The notes under the pieces were generated by a model that saw only the letters and a list, made by a program, of their open reading frames with translations, searched no databases and was not told the DNA's origin. The position numbers were made by a program, and so were the translations under genes. From assembly GCA_022564385.1 (NCBI GenBank), contig JADFLN010000021.1, forward strand, positions 1-18,241: a stretch of DNA of 18,241 nt. Direction: 5' to 3'. This DNA comes from Nitrososphaerota archaeon (GTDB lineage: Archaea > Thermoproteota > Nitrososphaeria > Nitrososphaerales > Nitrosopumilaceae). Below are positions 1 through 7,690 of this stretch, one piece after another (the stretch's first letter is position 1; every line of letters starts with the position of its first letter).

Positions 1-1038
1 TCCCAACTGTACTAAAGCACCTAATGAACTAAACATTGCAAACTTTCCATACTGGGAAATCGTCTTTTTTACTGTGAAATCTCTATCACCAAACGTCCAT
101 GTCTTGTTTAAAATAAAGTTAGTAGAAATTGATGCAATTATTCCTATAATATTTGCATGCAAGTACCACATATCAGAAACTCCTCCAGTTAACAATAATG
201 AAATCATGTAATTTACAATAAATCCTGACGCACCTACTGTGTAGAACCTTCCAGCCTTGTAAAGGAATTTTACTGATGAGCGTTTTTCCTGTTTTTCTAA
301 TGGCTTTCCATATCGATATAATTTCCAAACTGATCTGTAATAATCAAAAATAGTTTTGATGTTTACTTTGCTAGAACCAAACTTTCTGTCCTGAAAAGTA
401 TATGGAATCTCTTTAATGTTAACACTTCTTGTTTTCACTAGTATTTCTAAAAGAAACTTGTAACCTATTGCATCAATGTTTAGTTCTTTGATAATACTTC
501 GTCTGAATGCAAAAAATCCAGACATTGGATCCTTTGTATCAATTCCTAATCCCTTTTTTGCAATCAAAGTTGCAAACTTGCTCATAGTTTTTCTTTTTAA
601 TGACCATCCCTGAATTTTTCCACCTTTGATGTATCGTGATGCTACTGCAATATCGTATTGATATTTCTTTATTGATTCAATTAATTTTGGGATAATTTGT
701 GGTGGATGAGAGAAATCACAATCCATCACTACAATTGTATCTCCCTTTGCATGTTGAATTCCTTTAAGAATTGCAGAACCAAGACCTTCTTTAGCTTTTC
801 TATGAATTATTTCTATTGTATAATCTGCCATTTTTTTAATATTTTTTAAATAATCTTCTACCAACTTTCCAGTTCCATCTGGAGAATTATCATCTACTAC
901 TATTGCTTGAGTAACAAAATTTTTTGGTAAATTATCTTTAATAGACTTTAAAATTTGTAGAATATTTTGAGATTCATTATAAGTTGGGATTATAATAGAA
1001 ATTTGTGCATTTGGTTTTTTTCCAATATTTTTTAACAA
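1..1038 (-). CDS. DPM1-type polyprenyl-phosphate glycosyltransferase with GtrA membrane domain (3' end outside window)
   Basis: Reading the minus strand gives 346 uninterrupted codons that run off the window. The N-terminal half is a GT2 domain: PTYNE at residues 18-22, DDNSPDGT at 49-56 (nucleotide binding) and MDCDFSHPP at 105-113 (metal-binding DxD region), then ASRY and DPMSGFFAFRR. This set is characteristic of dolichyl-phosphate mannose synthases, which load a sugar from a nucleotide donor onto a lipid carrier at the cytoplasmic membrane face for glycoprotein or glycolipid synthesis. From about residue 245 the protein becomes hydrophobic with a GtrA-like domain of several membrane spans; its end is missing. 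The start is a TTG at 1038, because an in-frame TAA lies 24 nt upstream and no ATG lies between. An AT-rich TATA-like stretch sits about 23 nt before this TTG. The family is clear; the sugar and the lipid are not. Confidence 0.9.
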   Translation of the reverse strand, partial: MLKNIGKKPNAQISIIIPTYNESQNILQILKSIKDNLPKNFVTQAIVVDDNSPDGTGKLVEDYLKNIKKMADYTIEIIHRKAKEGLGSAILKGIQHAKGDTIVVMDCDFSHPPQIIPKLIESIKKYQYDIAVASRYIKGGKIQGWSLKRKTMSKFATLIAKKGLGIDTKDPMSGFFAFRRSIIKELNIDAIGYKFLLEILVKTRSVNIKEIPYTFQDRKFGSSKVNIKTIFDYYRSVWKLYRYGKPLEKQEKRSSVKFLYKAGRFYTVGASGFIVNYMISLLLTGGVSDMWYLHANIIGIIASISTNFILNKTWTFGDRDFTVKKTISQYGKFAMFSSLGALVQLG

Positions 1039-1116
1039 TATAATTTCACAGAAATTTTAGTTAGTTATTAATTTTTAGTAAAAGTTTTTAATTCATTAAT
1101 AGTTTGATACTTGATA

Positions 1117-1359
1117 ATGAACTCTAAGGTAATTGGAGGAATAGTTGTTCTTATTGTTGTAATTATTGTAGCATATGCACTTAATCAAGGTCAGGAAGAC
1201 GTATCAAATGAAAAATCAATAGAGCCTGCTCAAGACTCTTCAGTTTTTATCTCTGATTCAGTTACGCTTACCAAAAATAATCCAGATAATGTAATAGATG
1301 AGGAAGGAAAGAAGACATATACTATAATTGTTGGTGATTCTCCAATAATTGCAGATTGA
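1117..1359 (+). CDS. Small membrane-anchored protein, function unknown
   Basis: About 80 residues. The first 25 form one hydrophobic segment (VIGGIVVLIVVIIVAYAL) preceded by a lysine; the rest is acidic and soluble, so this is probably a signal-anchored protein with an external tail. I chose ATG 1117 over the in-frame TTG at 1111 because a TATA-like GTTTTTAATT (1084-1093) centres about 28 nt upstream, the usual archaeal distance for a leaderless start. It is divergent from the glycosyltransferase. I recognise no family, and the short length keeps the call moderate. Confidence 0.6.
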   Translation: MNSKVIGGIVVLIVVIIVAYALNQGQEDVSNEKSIEPAQDSSVFISDSVTLTKNNPDNVIDEEGKKTYTIIVGDSPIIAD

Positions 1360-1367
1360 GTCCATAT

Positions 1368-1408
1368 CGGATCATGTCAAATTAAGTAAATTCCCTAACG
1401 GATCTTGT
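1368..1408 (+). promoter_or_regulatory. Paired direct repeat upstream of the secreted protein gene
   Basis: CGGATCATGT at 1368-1377 and CGGATCTTGT at 1399-1408 match at 9 of 10 positions and start 31 nt apart, about three helical turns. Both are followed by AA-rich sequence, and both lie upstream of the TATA box at 1432. The placement suits an activator binding the same face of the helix. The function is inferred. Confidence 0.4.
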
Positions 1409-1431
1409 TAATCACAATCAACTCCATCCTA

Positions 1432-1439
1432 CATATATA
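1432..1439 (+). promoter_or_regulatory. TATA box of the 1462 gene
   Basis: CATATATA centres 26 nt before ATG 1462. With normal archaeal TATA-to-start-site spacing, transcription would begin at or next to the ATG, giving a leaderless mRNA. Confidence 0.6.
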
Positions 1440-1461
1440 ACAAATTCCTGTCAGAATATCA

Positions 1462-2097
1462 ATGTACAAGTTTATTGGACTTGCAATGTTAGGTGTCTTT
1501 GCCATGATGGTAATTCCAGGTGGCAATTTTGATACCCTACAAAGCGAAAACGTTCTCTATGGTATGGCAACCATAGTGAAAAACGACAGTCAAGGAAACG
1601 AAGTATTCCAGCAATCAGTACACAATCAACTGACAGATGCTGGTGAAAAGTATATCTTAGAAGCAGTCTTCGCTGATGCAATCACAGCAAAAACTGATGA
1701 CCTATCTATTGGTACAATTTGTGTCAGTTTAGCTTCAGTAACACCAAAAGCCGCAGGAAACGAAACCCTATCAGCTCAAGACTTTGATGGAACTGATGAC
1801 TTGGACGAAAAAAACTGTAAACAAAGTCCAAATAACAATGTAGCTGTATCTAATTCAGTTGCAACCATTGGATCTTTGAAGTTCATATCAGAAACAGGCA
1901 ATACTGCCAACGTAAATGAAGATGATACAATCAATTCTATTGGTATCTGTCAAAACATTTCAGGTGATGCTGACTATGCAAATTGTGAAACTGGTGGAAT
2001 ATTGTTCGCAGTAGTTAGTGTTACAGCAACAACCCTTGCCGCTGGTGAAACAGTAGACATCACATACAAATTTGATCTGGTATCAGCCGAAACCTAA
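1462..2097 (+). CDS. Secreted or surface protein, function unknown, probably highly expressed
   Basis: 211 residues. The N-terminus (MYKFIGLAMLGVFAMMVIPGG) is a hydrophobic export signal or anchor. The rest is polar, rich in Asn, Thr, Ala and Val, with four cysteines (GTICVSL, KNCKQS, GICQNI, ANCETG) that could form disulfides outside the cell. It ends in a beta-rich stretch (VSVTATTLAAGETVDITYKF) like the edge of an immunoglobulin-type fold. Codon use differs from its neighbours: many C-ending codons (AAC, ATC, ACC) in an AT-rich setting, as in genes selected for high expression. It has a strong TATA box, an upstream paired repeat, a probably leaderless ATG and a nine-T terminator, so it appears to be its own transcription unit. 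I do not recognise a named family; a structural surface or pilus-like subunit is a guess. Confidence 0.75.
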   Translation: MYKFIGLAMLGVFAMMVIPGGNFDTLQSENVLYGMATIVKNDSQGNEVFQQSVHNQLTDAGEKYILEAVFADAITAKTDDLSIGTICVSLASVTPKAAGNETLSAQDFDGTDDLDEKNCKQSPNNNVAVSNSVATIGSLKFISETGNTANVNEDDTINSIGICQNISGDADYANCETGGILFAVVSVTATTLAAGETVDITYKFDLVSAET

Positions 2098-2109
2098 AAT
2101 AGCCACCCA

Positions 2110-2118
2110 TTTTTTTTT
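2110..2118 (+). terminator. Oligo-T terminator after the secreted protein gene
   Basis: Nine consecutive T residues begin 13 nt after the stop codon. Archaeal RNA polymerase terminates on U-rich stretches without needing a hairpin. The following TATAAA may also serve as the TATA box of the next gene. Confidence 0.55.
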
Positions 2119-2153
2119 ATAAATTTAAGTGAGGGAATCCTAATGATGATTGG

Positions 2154-2591
2154 ATGGTAAAGAAAAAGGAAATATCTTTTTTAATTATTGGTGCAATCAT
2201 TCTAGTTACTTCATTTTTTTATCTTGACACATCAGATACATTATTTGGTGTTGTTATTGATCAATTTTCACCTATAGACTGGGATGAAGTTCATCCAATG
2301 TATATTGTAAAAAACTCTATTCCTATTGAACTCTTAGAAACTAACAATAATTCATGTACCGTAAAGGCTGAAAATTTTGAAATGATTATTAATCATCAAT
2401 ACTTCATAAAAAATAATAAAGTAACTGAAAAACTGCAATATGACGCACAAGAAAAGACACTGGTTGTACCTTGTGATGAGCTTCAAGGCGAAAAATCAAG
2501 ACTAAATATATTGTATGTAACTGAAGAGTCACCACAACATGCCATGAAATGGGAATACTTCATAACTGCATGGGATGCAGAGATTCCTTGA
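2154..2591 (+). CDS. Membrane-anchored exported protein, function unknown
   Basis: 145 residues. Residues 1-7 are basic (MVKKKEI), followed by one hydrophobic segment to about residue 24 (FLIIGAIILVTSFFYL), so the protein is anchored with its body outside. The external part has two cysteines, in NNSCTVKAE and VVPCDEL, about 43 residues apart, which could form a disulfide joining two beta strands. The start is ATG 2154; the preceding in-frame codons reach a stop at 2142. A TTTATAAA box (2117-2124) lies about 33 nt upstream. No family is recognised. The gene is convergent with the sulfur operon on the other strand. Confidence 0.7.
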   Translation: MVKKKEISFLIIGAIILVTSFFYLDTSDTLFGVVIDQFSPIDWDEVHPMYIVKNSIPIELLETNNNSCTVKAENFEMIINHQYFIKNNKVTEKLQYDAQEKTLVVPCDELQGEKSRLNILYVTEESPQHAMKWEYFITAWDAEIP

Positions 2592-2629
2592 TTTTGTTTC
2601 TACTAAAAATTTAATTCTACAATTATAGT

Positions 2630-3313
2630 CTAAGAACGCTTCTTAGTTAGAAGCAATGCTCCCAATATAACGAAAAGAGCAACTGCAAGAACAAATGGAT
2701 ACAAAGCAATGACATTCTTTGCAGGATCACCTGATAGAAACTCTACAATCATGCTTCCAGAATTGACTACTGGTGGATCAGTAGAGCCCTCCATTCCATG
2801 AACTGAATAGGAATCAAATGCAAATACACCAATATCCAGATTGGTAACGACAATTCTTCCTCCGTTATTCACAGTCAGTCCTGCTCTATCAGTGTAAGAT
2901 ATGATTAGTTTTGCTTCTGGATACCAACCTCTATCCAAGTCTCTAAAAACTATAATGTATCCCTCTCTTTGAGTTTTAACTGAAACCCATAACTTGTTGT
3001 CAGGTGATGCGCCCATTCCAACTTCAACAAATTCAGTTCCTGAAAGATCTTGATTATAAATTCTAAGGACAGCATCTCCATTTGGATGTGCATAAATTAG
3101 ATTGTTATCAATGGTTACTTGCCAGCTAATTCCATGAATATCATCAAGTGGTATGATTGGTGTATCTCGCAGAACTGTATTAAATTTCTCTGCAGGAATT
3201 TCTATTAAATCAATAATTACTGAAGGATTTTTCACATCTTGAGCAAATGCTGGAGTGATAAAAAATCCTGTAAGCAAAACTATTGCAAATAGATACTTCA
3301 CAGACTTGGGCAA
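2630..3313 (-). CDS. Exported surface protein with C-terminal membrane anchor, function unknown
   Basis: 227 residues. There is a clear signal peptide (residues 1-24, ending TPAFAQD), a soluble beta-rich middle of about 170 residues, and one C-terminal membrane span (NVIALYPFVLAVALFVILGA) followed by the basic tail LLTKKRS that would stay in the cytoplasm. This is the layout of a single-anchor ectoprotein. The start is TTG 3313; GTG 3301 is an in-frame alternative that shortens the signal peptide. The gene begins 18 nt after the stop of sat on the same strand, so it may be the last gene of the sulfur operon, although an AT-rich box near 3325-3335 could drive it alone. The middle domain is not recognised, and a link to sulfur metabolism rests on position only. 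Confidence 0.75.
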   Translation of the reverse strand: MPKSVKYLFAIVLLTGFFITPAFAQDVKNPSVIIDLIEIPAEKFNTVLRDTPIIPLDDIHGISWQVTIDNNLIYAHPNGDAVLRIYNQDLSGTEFVEVGMGASPDNKLWVSVKTQREGYIIVFRDLDRGWYPEAKLIISYTDRAGLTVNNGGRIVVTNLDIGVFAFDSYSVHGMEGSTDPPVVNSGSMIVEFLSGDPAKNVIALYPFVLAVALFVILGALLLTKKRS

Positions 3314-3331
3314 ATTTAATTGAATAAATAT

Positions 3332-4474
3332 CTAATCAACAAAAGGTTTTGGATGATCCAAAATTACTTTAGCTACTTCGGGTCGTAAAATAAACTGAGA
3401 TGGGGACTGGCCGTTTTGAATCATCTCTCTAAGTTTAGTTCCACTAATCTGCTCTTTGTCATCATCATCATGTGGACATGCCTTTGGATTTGTGTATGTA
3501 AGACATTTTTTGCAGTAGAAGAATGGTGGGAAAAATACTGGAGAGATCTCTAGTTCTGGATAGTCATCAAAGATTTTTTGTGCTGCAAATGGATCATAAA
3601 ATTTTCCAACACCCGCATGGTCTCGTCCAATTATGATGTGTATACATCCCTAGTTCTGCCTAATTATTGCATGATGGATGGCCTCTTTTGGTCCAGCATA
3701 CTTCATCTCAGTGTGTAGAGTTCCAAGAATACACCTGTTTTCTGGATAGTATAATTTTATCATGGTTTCATAGCATTTTACAATAACCTCATCAACAAAG
3801 TCACCAGACTTTTTCTTTCCAATAATTGGATTAACAAATACTCCATCACGTGTTGTAATTGATGTCTTTTGTAGCATTTCGTGTGCTACATGTGGAGGAT
3901 TTCTGGTTTGAAACGCACAGATTGTCTTCCATCCTGCTTTTGCAAATGCTTCTCTTGTTTGGATAGGAGTTAGTCTATGTTTTCGTATTTCAGTCTCTTC
4001 AGGTCTTTGAATATAGTCAATCTTTCCACCAACCAGATAATCCTTCATTGACATTGTCTTTGCAACGCCTGGATGAGTAGAGTCAGTTGTTCCATAGATT
4101 CCTTGTACAGTCTTTTCTTTATCAAAAGAGTATGTTTCCTCAACATGCAATACTGCAACACCAACTCCTTGAGGATTTTGTAACAATACATCTCCTGTTT
4201 CTTTCATTTTAGAAGCAGTTTGCTCATCAACATCAAGTACAATTGGAATGGTCCAAGCTAAATTATTTGCTAATCTTCCTCGTGAAACAACACTTTCAAA
4301 GTCTTGTTGTCCCAAAAATCCCTCTAGAGGACTAAAAATTCCGTCTGCTATATTTTCAACATCATTTGCAAGATCCTCACTAATTGTAATTGAGAATAGT
4401 CCAGTAGGATCAACTTTGGTAATTCTGTTAACTAGTATACCACCGTGTGGTTTAATTGAATTATTTTCTGACAT
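3332..4474 (-). pseudogene. sat: ATP sulfurylase (sulfate adenylyltransferase) interrupted by an in-frame TAG
   Basis: The enzyme makes adenylyl sulfate (APS) and pyrophosphate from sulfate and ATP, the first step of sulfate assimilation. Codons 1-274 run from ATG 4474. They include the conserved QTRNPPH active-site motif (from residue 189) and HTEMKYAGPKEA. Codon 275 is TAG (3650-3652). Translation in the same frame then continues with family sequence to a second TAG at 3332-3334: GCIHIIIGRDHAG (GRDHAG at 283-288, part of the ATP site), a YCKKC...ACPH cysteine cluster typical of zinc-bearing ATP sulfurylases, and SGTKLREMIQNG. The total of 380 codons is the normal family length. The interrupted position is normally Tyr or Phe, one base from TAG. 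A product ending at 274 would lack GRDHAG and should be inactive. It lies 11 nt after cysH. A sequencing error or a very recent nonsense mutation fits best. Confidence 0.85.
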
Positions 4475-4485
4475 GCAAAAATTCT

Positions 4486-5202
4486 CTACTTATGGTCTAT
4501 ATGAAGGCCACATTCTTTGTTTCCATCTTTTTCCCACCACCATCTTCCTGCTCGAAGATCTTCTCCAGGTTTTATAGGTCTTGTACAAGGTTCACAACCA
4601 ACGCTTGGATAACCTTTGGCAAGAAGACTGTTCTGTGGTAAGTTATTCTTTTTGATATATTCTTGAATTTGTTTCCAAGTCCAATCAATTATTGGATTAA
4701 TCTTTAGAATATCACCATGTCCATGGTCTAGTTGAAAGATTGTAGCATCTTCTCGAGTTTTAGTCTGATCACGTCTTAATCCGGTAATCCAGCCATCCAG
4801 AGTACTCAATATTCTATTAATTGGATGTACTTTACGAATTTCACAACACAGTTTCCTGTTCTCTACACTTTCATAGAAGAGATTCACACCTTTTTCTCTA
4901 ACCATATCTTCAACTTCTTTGGCATCAGGAAATAGCACTTCGATTGAAATGTTATATTTTTTTCTTACAACATCCATTATATCATAGGTCTCTTGTGGTA
5001 GTCTTCCAGTATCTAATGTAAAGAATCTAAATTTTGGATTAATCTTTATCATAATATCCATAATTACCGAGTCTTCTGCACCAAAACTTGATGCTTTTGC
5101 AACTTTGGGATGAAGATTGTCTGATGCCCATTGAAGTGACTCTTCAGCAGTGTGAATTCTTGAATTGAGATCATCAACCTGTTCTTGTGTAAATTTTGTC
5201 AC
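4486..5202 (-). CDS. cysH: Assimilatory APS/PAPS reductase, iron-sulfur type
   Basis: 238 residues. It reduces adenylyl sulfate (or PAPS) to sulfite using thioredoxin-like electrons in the cytoplasm. It has the modified PP-loop SFGAEDS (39-45), the FTLDTGRLPQET substrate region (61-72) and the arginine-rich GLRRDQTKTR (141-150). Cys119-Cys120 (KLCCEIRK) and Cys203-Cys206 (GCEPC) form the [4Fe-4S] ligand set that marks APS reductases, and Cys231 in ECGLH is the catalytic cysteine near the C-terminus. The iron-sulfur set favours APS as substrate, which fits the adjacent sat and the absence of an APS kinase here. The start is GTG 5202; a TATA box (minus strand, 5223-5231) centres 25 nt upstream, suggesting a leaderless message. 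It is the first gene of a cysH-sat unit. Confidence 0.93.
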   Translation of the reverse strand: MTKFTQEQVDDLNSRIHTAEESLQWASDNLHPKVAKASSFGAEDSVIMDIMIKINPKFRFFTLDTGRLPQETYDIMDVVRKKYNISIEVLFPDAKEVEDMVREKGVNLFYESVENRKLCCEIRKVHPINRILSTLDGWITGLRRDQTKTREDATIFQLDHGHGDILKINPIIDWTWKQIQEYIKKNNLPQNSLLAKGYPSVGCEPCTRPIKPGEDLRAGRWWWEKDGNKECGLHIDHK

Positions 5203-5222
5203 ATTCTCATTTGAAGTATTTG

Positions 5223-5231
5223 TTTTATATT
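5223..5231 (-). promoter_or_regulatory. TATA box of cysH
   Basis: On the minus strand AATATAAAA centres 25 nt before GTG 5202. It overlaps the TTG at 5230 that could otherwise be taken as the start of the divergent gene, an argument for that gene starting at ATG 5287. Confidence 0.55.
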
Positions 5232-5252
5232 GATTACCCGAAGTTTTGTCCT

Positions 5253-5262
5253 AAATTATAAA
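5253..5262 (+). promoter_or_regulatory. TATA box of the ThiI-like gene
   Basis: AAATTATAAA centres about 29 nt before ATG 5287, the distance expected for a nearly leaderless transcript. Together with the cysH box it makes 5203-5286 a compact divergent promoter. Confidence 0.5.
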
Positions 5263-5286
5263 CAAGTAGATTTCAAAATAGAAAAG

Positions 5287-6399
5287 ATGGATGAAATATC
5301 ATACGTTGTAGTTTTTCCAACCATATTTTCAAAAAATAAAATTCCTCAGTTAATTAAAAATATTAAAAAAATTCTCAAGATTAAAAATCAACAATTCAAA
5401 TCTATAAAACGTGATGATGAAATAATTTTAGTTGATGCAAACGATCCTGTATTTACATCATCTGCTATCAATTTACTTTTTGGAATCGAAAAAATTGCAA
5501 TTGCAAGGAATATAAAAAATAATTTCCAAGATGTTGTTTCAGAGATTACCTCGGTAGGTGGTAATCTACTTCTAAAGGGAGAGAAATTTCTAGTGAAAGT
5601 TGAAGGGTCATCAAAAGGATTTCTTACAAAAGATGTAGAGATTGCTGCAACATCAAGTATAATAGAAAAAAAATCAAAACTCGGAGCTCATCCTGGAACA
5701 GAAGAAGATTATGATAAATTGTTGTATACATATCTAACAAAAAATAATGCATACATCTGTATTTTCTTAGATAAGGGCAGGGGTGGTATTCCATATCAAT
5801 CACAAAATCAGAAAACGATTTGTGCAGTGTATGATGAAATATCCGCAGTATCTTGTTTTGAGACAATTAAACAAGGTTATGATACCCAGATTATGGTTTG
5901 TTATAGACAAAAATCAGAATTAATGAATCTAGCAAAAATAATTAATCAGATAATTCCAAGACTAGTACAAGACAAGATTGAATTAGAATTCTTTCATCTA
6001 AAGATAAAGCCTAATGGAATTAAAAATTATTTGATCTATGTAAACTCTATTCTAGAGATAATGCTAAAACATTCAAACCACCATGTGTCACTAGCTTTAT
6101 CACCATTGGTATTTTCCACAGACTTTGTTGATTATTCATTAAAGCACGTATTTGAAAAGAATAAAATTCCAATAATTCCACTTGCTGGAGTTGATGATAA
6201 TTTGTTTAATGAAGCAAAAGAGATCGGGTTGGAAAGAAATATCAAAAAATTGGAAAAAATAGTCACAATTAATTCAAATGAGGTTCCTGTTTTTTCAAAA
6301 AAAGAAGTAGAATCTGCTATTAAAACAAAGAAAAAGATTTCAGTTAAGGTAGGACCTAACAATGTTCATGATATTTTAGATTCATTAGAGAATCACTGA
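5287..6399 (+). CDS. THUMP-domain ThiI-like protein with a degenerate PP-loop
   Basis: 370 residues from ATG 5287 (389 from TTG 5230). It follows ThiI, the tRNA 4-thiouridine sulfurtransferase: an N-terminal ferredoxin-like part (VVVFPTIFSKNKIPQLIKNI), a THUMP domain (FLVKVEGSSKGFLTKDVEIAATS), then GRGGIPYQSQNQK, which aligns with the GPGGLPVGTSGK that precedes the PP-loop in ThiI. Where ThiI has SGGIDSP, this protein has YDEISA, one residue shorter and without the glycines, serine and aspartate that hold ATP. No rhodanese domain follows. tRNA binding through THUMP is plausible, but ATP-dependent adenylation as in ThiI is doubtful. I prefer ATG 5287 because it matches the usual N-terminus and has a TATA box upstream, whereas TTG 5230 lies inside the cysH promoter. 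It is divergent from cysH, so a sulfur-related role fits by context. Confidence 0.7.
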   Translation: MDEISYVVVFPTIFSKNKIPQLIKNIKKILKIKNQQFKSIKRDDEIILVDANDPVFTSSAINLLFGIEKIAIARNIKNNFQDVVSEITSVGGNLLLKGEKFLVKVEGSSKGFLTKDVEIAATSSIIEKKSKLGAHPGTEEDYDKLLYTYLTKNNAYICIFLDKGRGGIPYQSQNQKTICAVYDEISAVSCFETIKQGYDTQIMVCYRQKSELMNLAKIINQIIPRLVQDKIELEFFHLKIKPNGIKNYLIYVNSILEIMLKHSNHHVSLALSPLVFSTDFVDYSLKHVFEKNKIPIIPLAGVDDNLFNEAKEIGLERNIKKLEKIVTINSNEVPVFSKKEVESAIKTKKKISVKVGPNNVHDILDSLENH

Positions 6400-6401
6400 G
6401 A

Positions 6402-6408
6402 ATTTAAA
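6402..6408 (+). promoter_or_regulatory. TATA-like box of the glycosyltransferase gene
   Basis: ATTTAAA centres 25 nt before GTG 6430, just after the ThiI-like stop codon. The gene probably has its own leaderless transcript despite the 30-nt gap to its neighbour. Confidence 0.4.
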
Positions 6409-6429
6409 CGGCATATTTGGTTTCATATT

Positions 6430-7665
6430 GTGCTCAAAATAGGAGAATTCATCTATCCATGGGGAAGTGGTCATTATTCCAGAATGATGAGACTAAATCA
6501 AGTATTAGGAGACCACATAAAAGAAGAGTTTGAGGTTCATTTTTCAAGCAAGGGCCATGTTTATGAAAAATTATTAAAAAAATTTCCAGATCAAAAAGAA
6601 AAAATTCATGAGATCTTAATGCCAACTCCAATTGATGGAAAATTTGGTCCAAGCATTTCAATGTCATTAATAAATTTGTTATTACCAATTTCAAAAAACC
6701 CTCCACTAGTAAGGCAGATTGTAAACTATTTGAGAGAAGAAAGAAAGCTATACAACAAAGAAAAATTTGATCTTGTAATCAATGATGGAGATATGGGATC
6801 AAATATTTTGGCAAGAAATAGAAATATTCCAAGTTTGTTTATAACAAATCAATTTAGACCTAAACTATACAATTCAAGATCATATCTTTATCCATCATTA
6901 ATCTTTATTGCAAAACAGATTGTTAAAGCATCAAAAATTATTGTTGCAGATTCGCCACCGCCATACACTATATGTGAGTACAATCTAAATTTCATAAAAG
7001 AGGCAGAGGAAAAAGTAACATATGTTGGATATTTTATAAATCATAAACAATTCAAAAAAGAAGATACATCTGATCTTGAGAAATTAGTTAAAGATAACGA
7101 ATTTGGTTACTGGATGAGAACTGGAAATAAATCAACTAATGATGGAACTGGTCAGAGATACGAAAAAGTATTCCATCAAGATGAGATGAATGATGAAAAA
7201 AGAATCATTTCACATGCAAGAAATGATTCAAACATAGATTCTGTAACAGCAAAAGATGGCAAAAAATATTCAATCTCTGAGGCTTTGGATAAAAAAATAG
7301 ATTGGATTCAAATCGATGTTGGTTTTCTTTCAGAACAAGAAAAAGACACAATTCTGAATTTATGTAGGTATGCAGTAGTCAATGGTTCTCATACAGTAAT
7401 GGGTGAGATAATTGGTGAAAAATCAAAGCCAATAATTGGAATTCCAGTCTATGATGAGCATACAAATAACATCAGATGGGCAGAAGACAAGAATTTAGGT
7501 GTACTAGCCACAAAAACAGACCAAGTCACTAGGGCTATTTCCAAAATTAAAGAGAATTATGAGGAATTTGAAGGAAGTTTGAGCGAGTTTTCAAAGAATT
7601 TTGTTCCTAATGGGGCAGAAAATTCAGCAAAGATTGTAGCTCAGAGTTTGGAAGAAAAGAAATAA
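6430..7665 (+). CDS. GT-B fold glycosyltransferase, MurG/MJ1255-like
   Basis: 411 residues. The N-terminus has the glycine-rich GSGHYSRMMRL motif (about residues 13-23) of GT28/MurG-like enzymes, followed by FDLVINDGDMGSNILARNRNIPSLFITNQ, typical of the acceptor-side Rossmann domain. The C-terminal part has NGSHTVMGEIIGEKSKPIIG and PVYDEHTNNIRWAEDKNLGV, matching the nucleotide-sugar site of this group (usually GG-S-E-GKP and P-EQ-N). Between them, about residues 215-290 are hydrophilic and charged and replace the normal opening of the second Rossmann domain; this looks lineage-specific. It has no signal peptide or certain membrane span, so it is probably a cytoplasmic or membrane-associated enzyme. 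GTG 6430 is the start. Donor and acceptor cannot be read from the sequence. Confidence 0.75.
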   Translation: MLKIGEFIYPWGSGHYSRMMRLNQVLGDHIKEEFEVHFSSKGHVYEKLLKKFPDQKEKIHEILMPTPIDGKFGPSISMSLINLLLPISKNPPLVRQIVNYLREERKLYNKEKFDLVINDGDMGSNILARNRNIPSLFITNQFRPKLYNSRSYLYPSLIFIAKQIVKASKIIVADSPPPYTICEYNLNFIKEAEEKVTYVGYFINHKQFKKEDTSDLEKLVKDNEFGYWMRTGNKSTNDGTGQRYEKVFHQDEMNDEKRIISHARNDSNIDSVTAKDGKKYSISEALDKKIDWIQIDVGFLSEQEKDTILNLCRYAVVNGSHTVMGEIIGEKSKPIIGIPVYDEHTNNIRWAEDKNLGVLATKTDQVTRAISKIKENYEEFEGSLSEFSKNFVPNGAENSAKIVAQSLEEKK

Positions 7666-7690
7666 TAGATTATTTTTAAAATTTTATTCG

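Noticed and set aside
3650..3652. Pyrrolysine or other recoding of TAG in sat
   Set aside because: TAG ends several other genes here, the site normally holds Tyr or Phe rather than a catalytic residue, and no recoding element was seen. Error or mutation is simpler.
5230..5286. N-terminal extension of the ThiI-like protein from TTG 5230
   Set aside because: It overlaps the cysH TATA box, and family alignment begins at ATG 5287. It remains possible, so it is noted in the feature.
6449..6706. Minus-strand open frame antisense to the glycosyltransferase
   Set aside because: The plus-strand GT-B motifs explain the region; the antisense reading has no recognisable feature.
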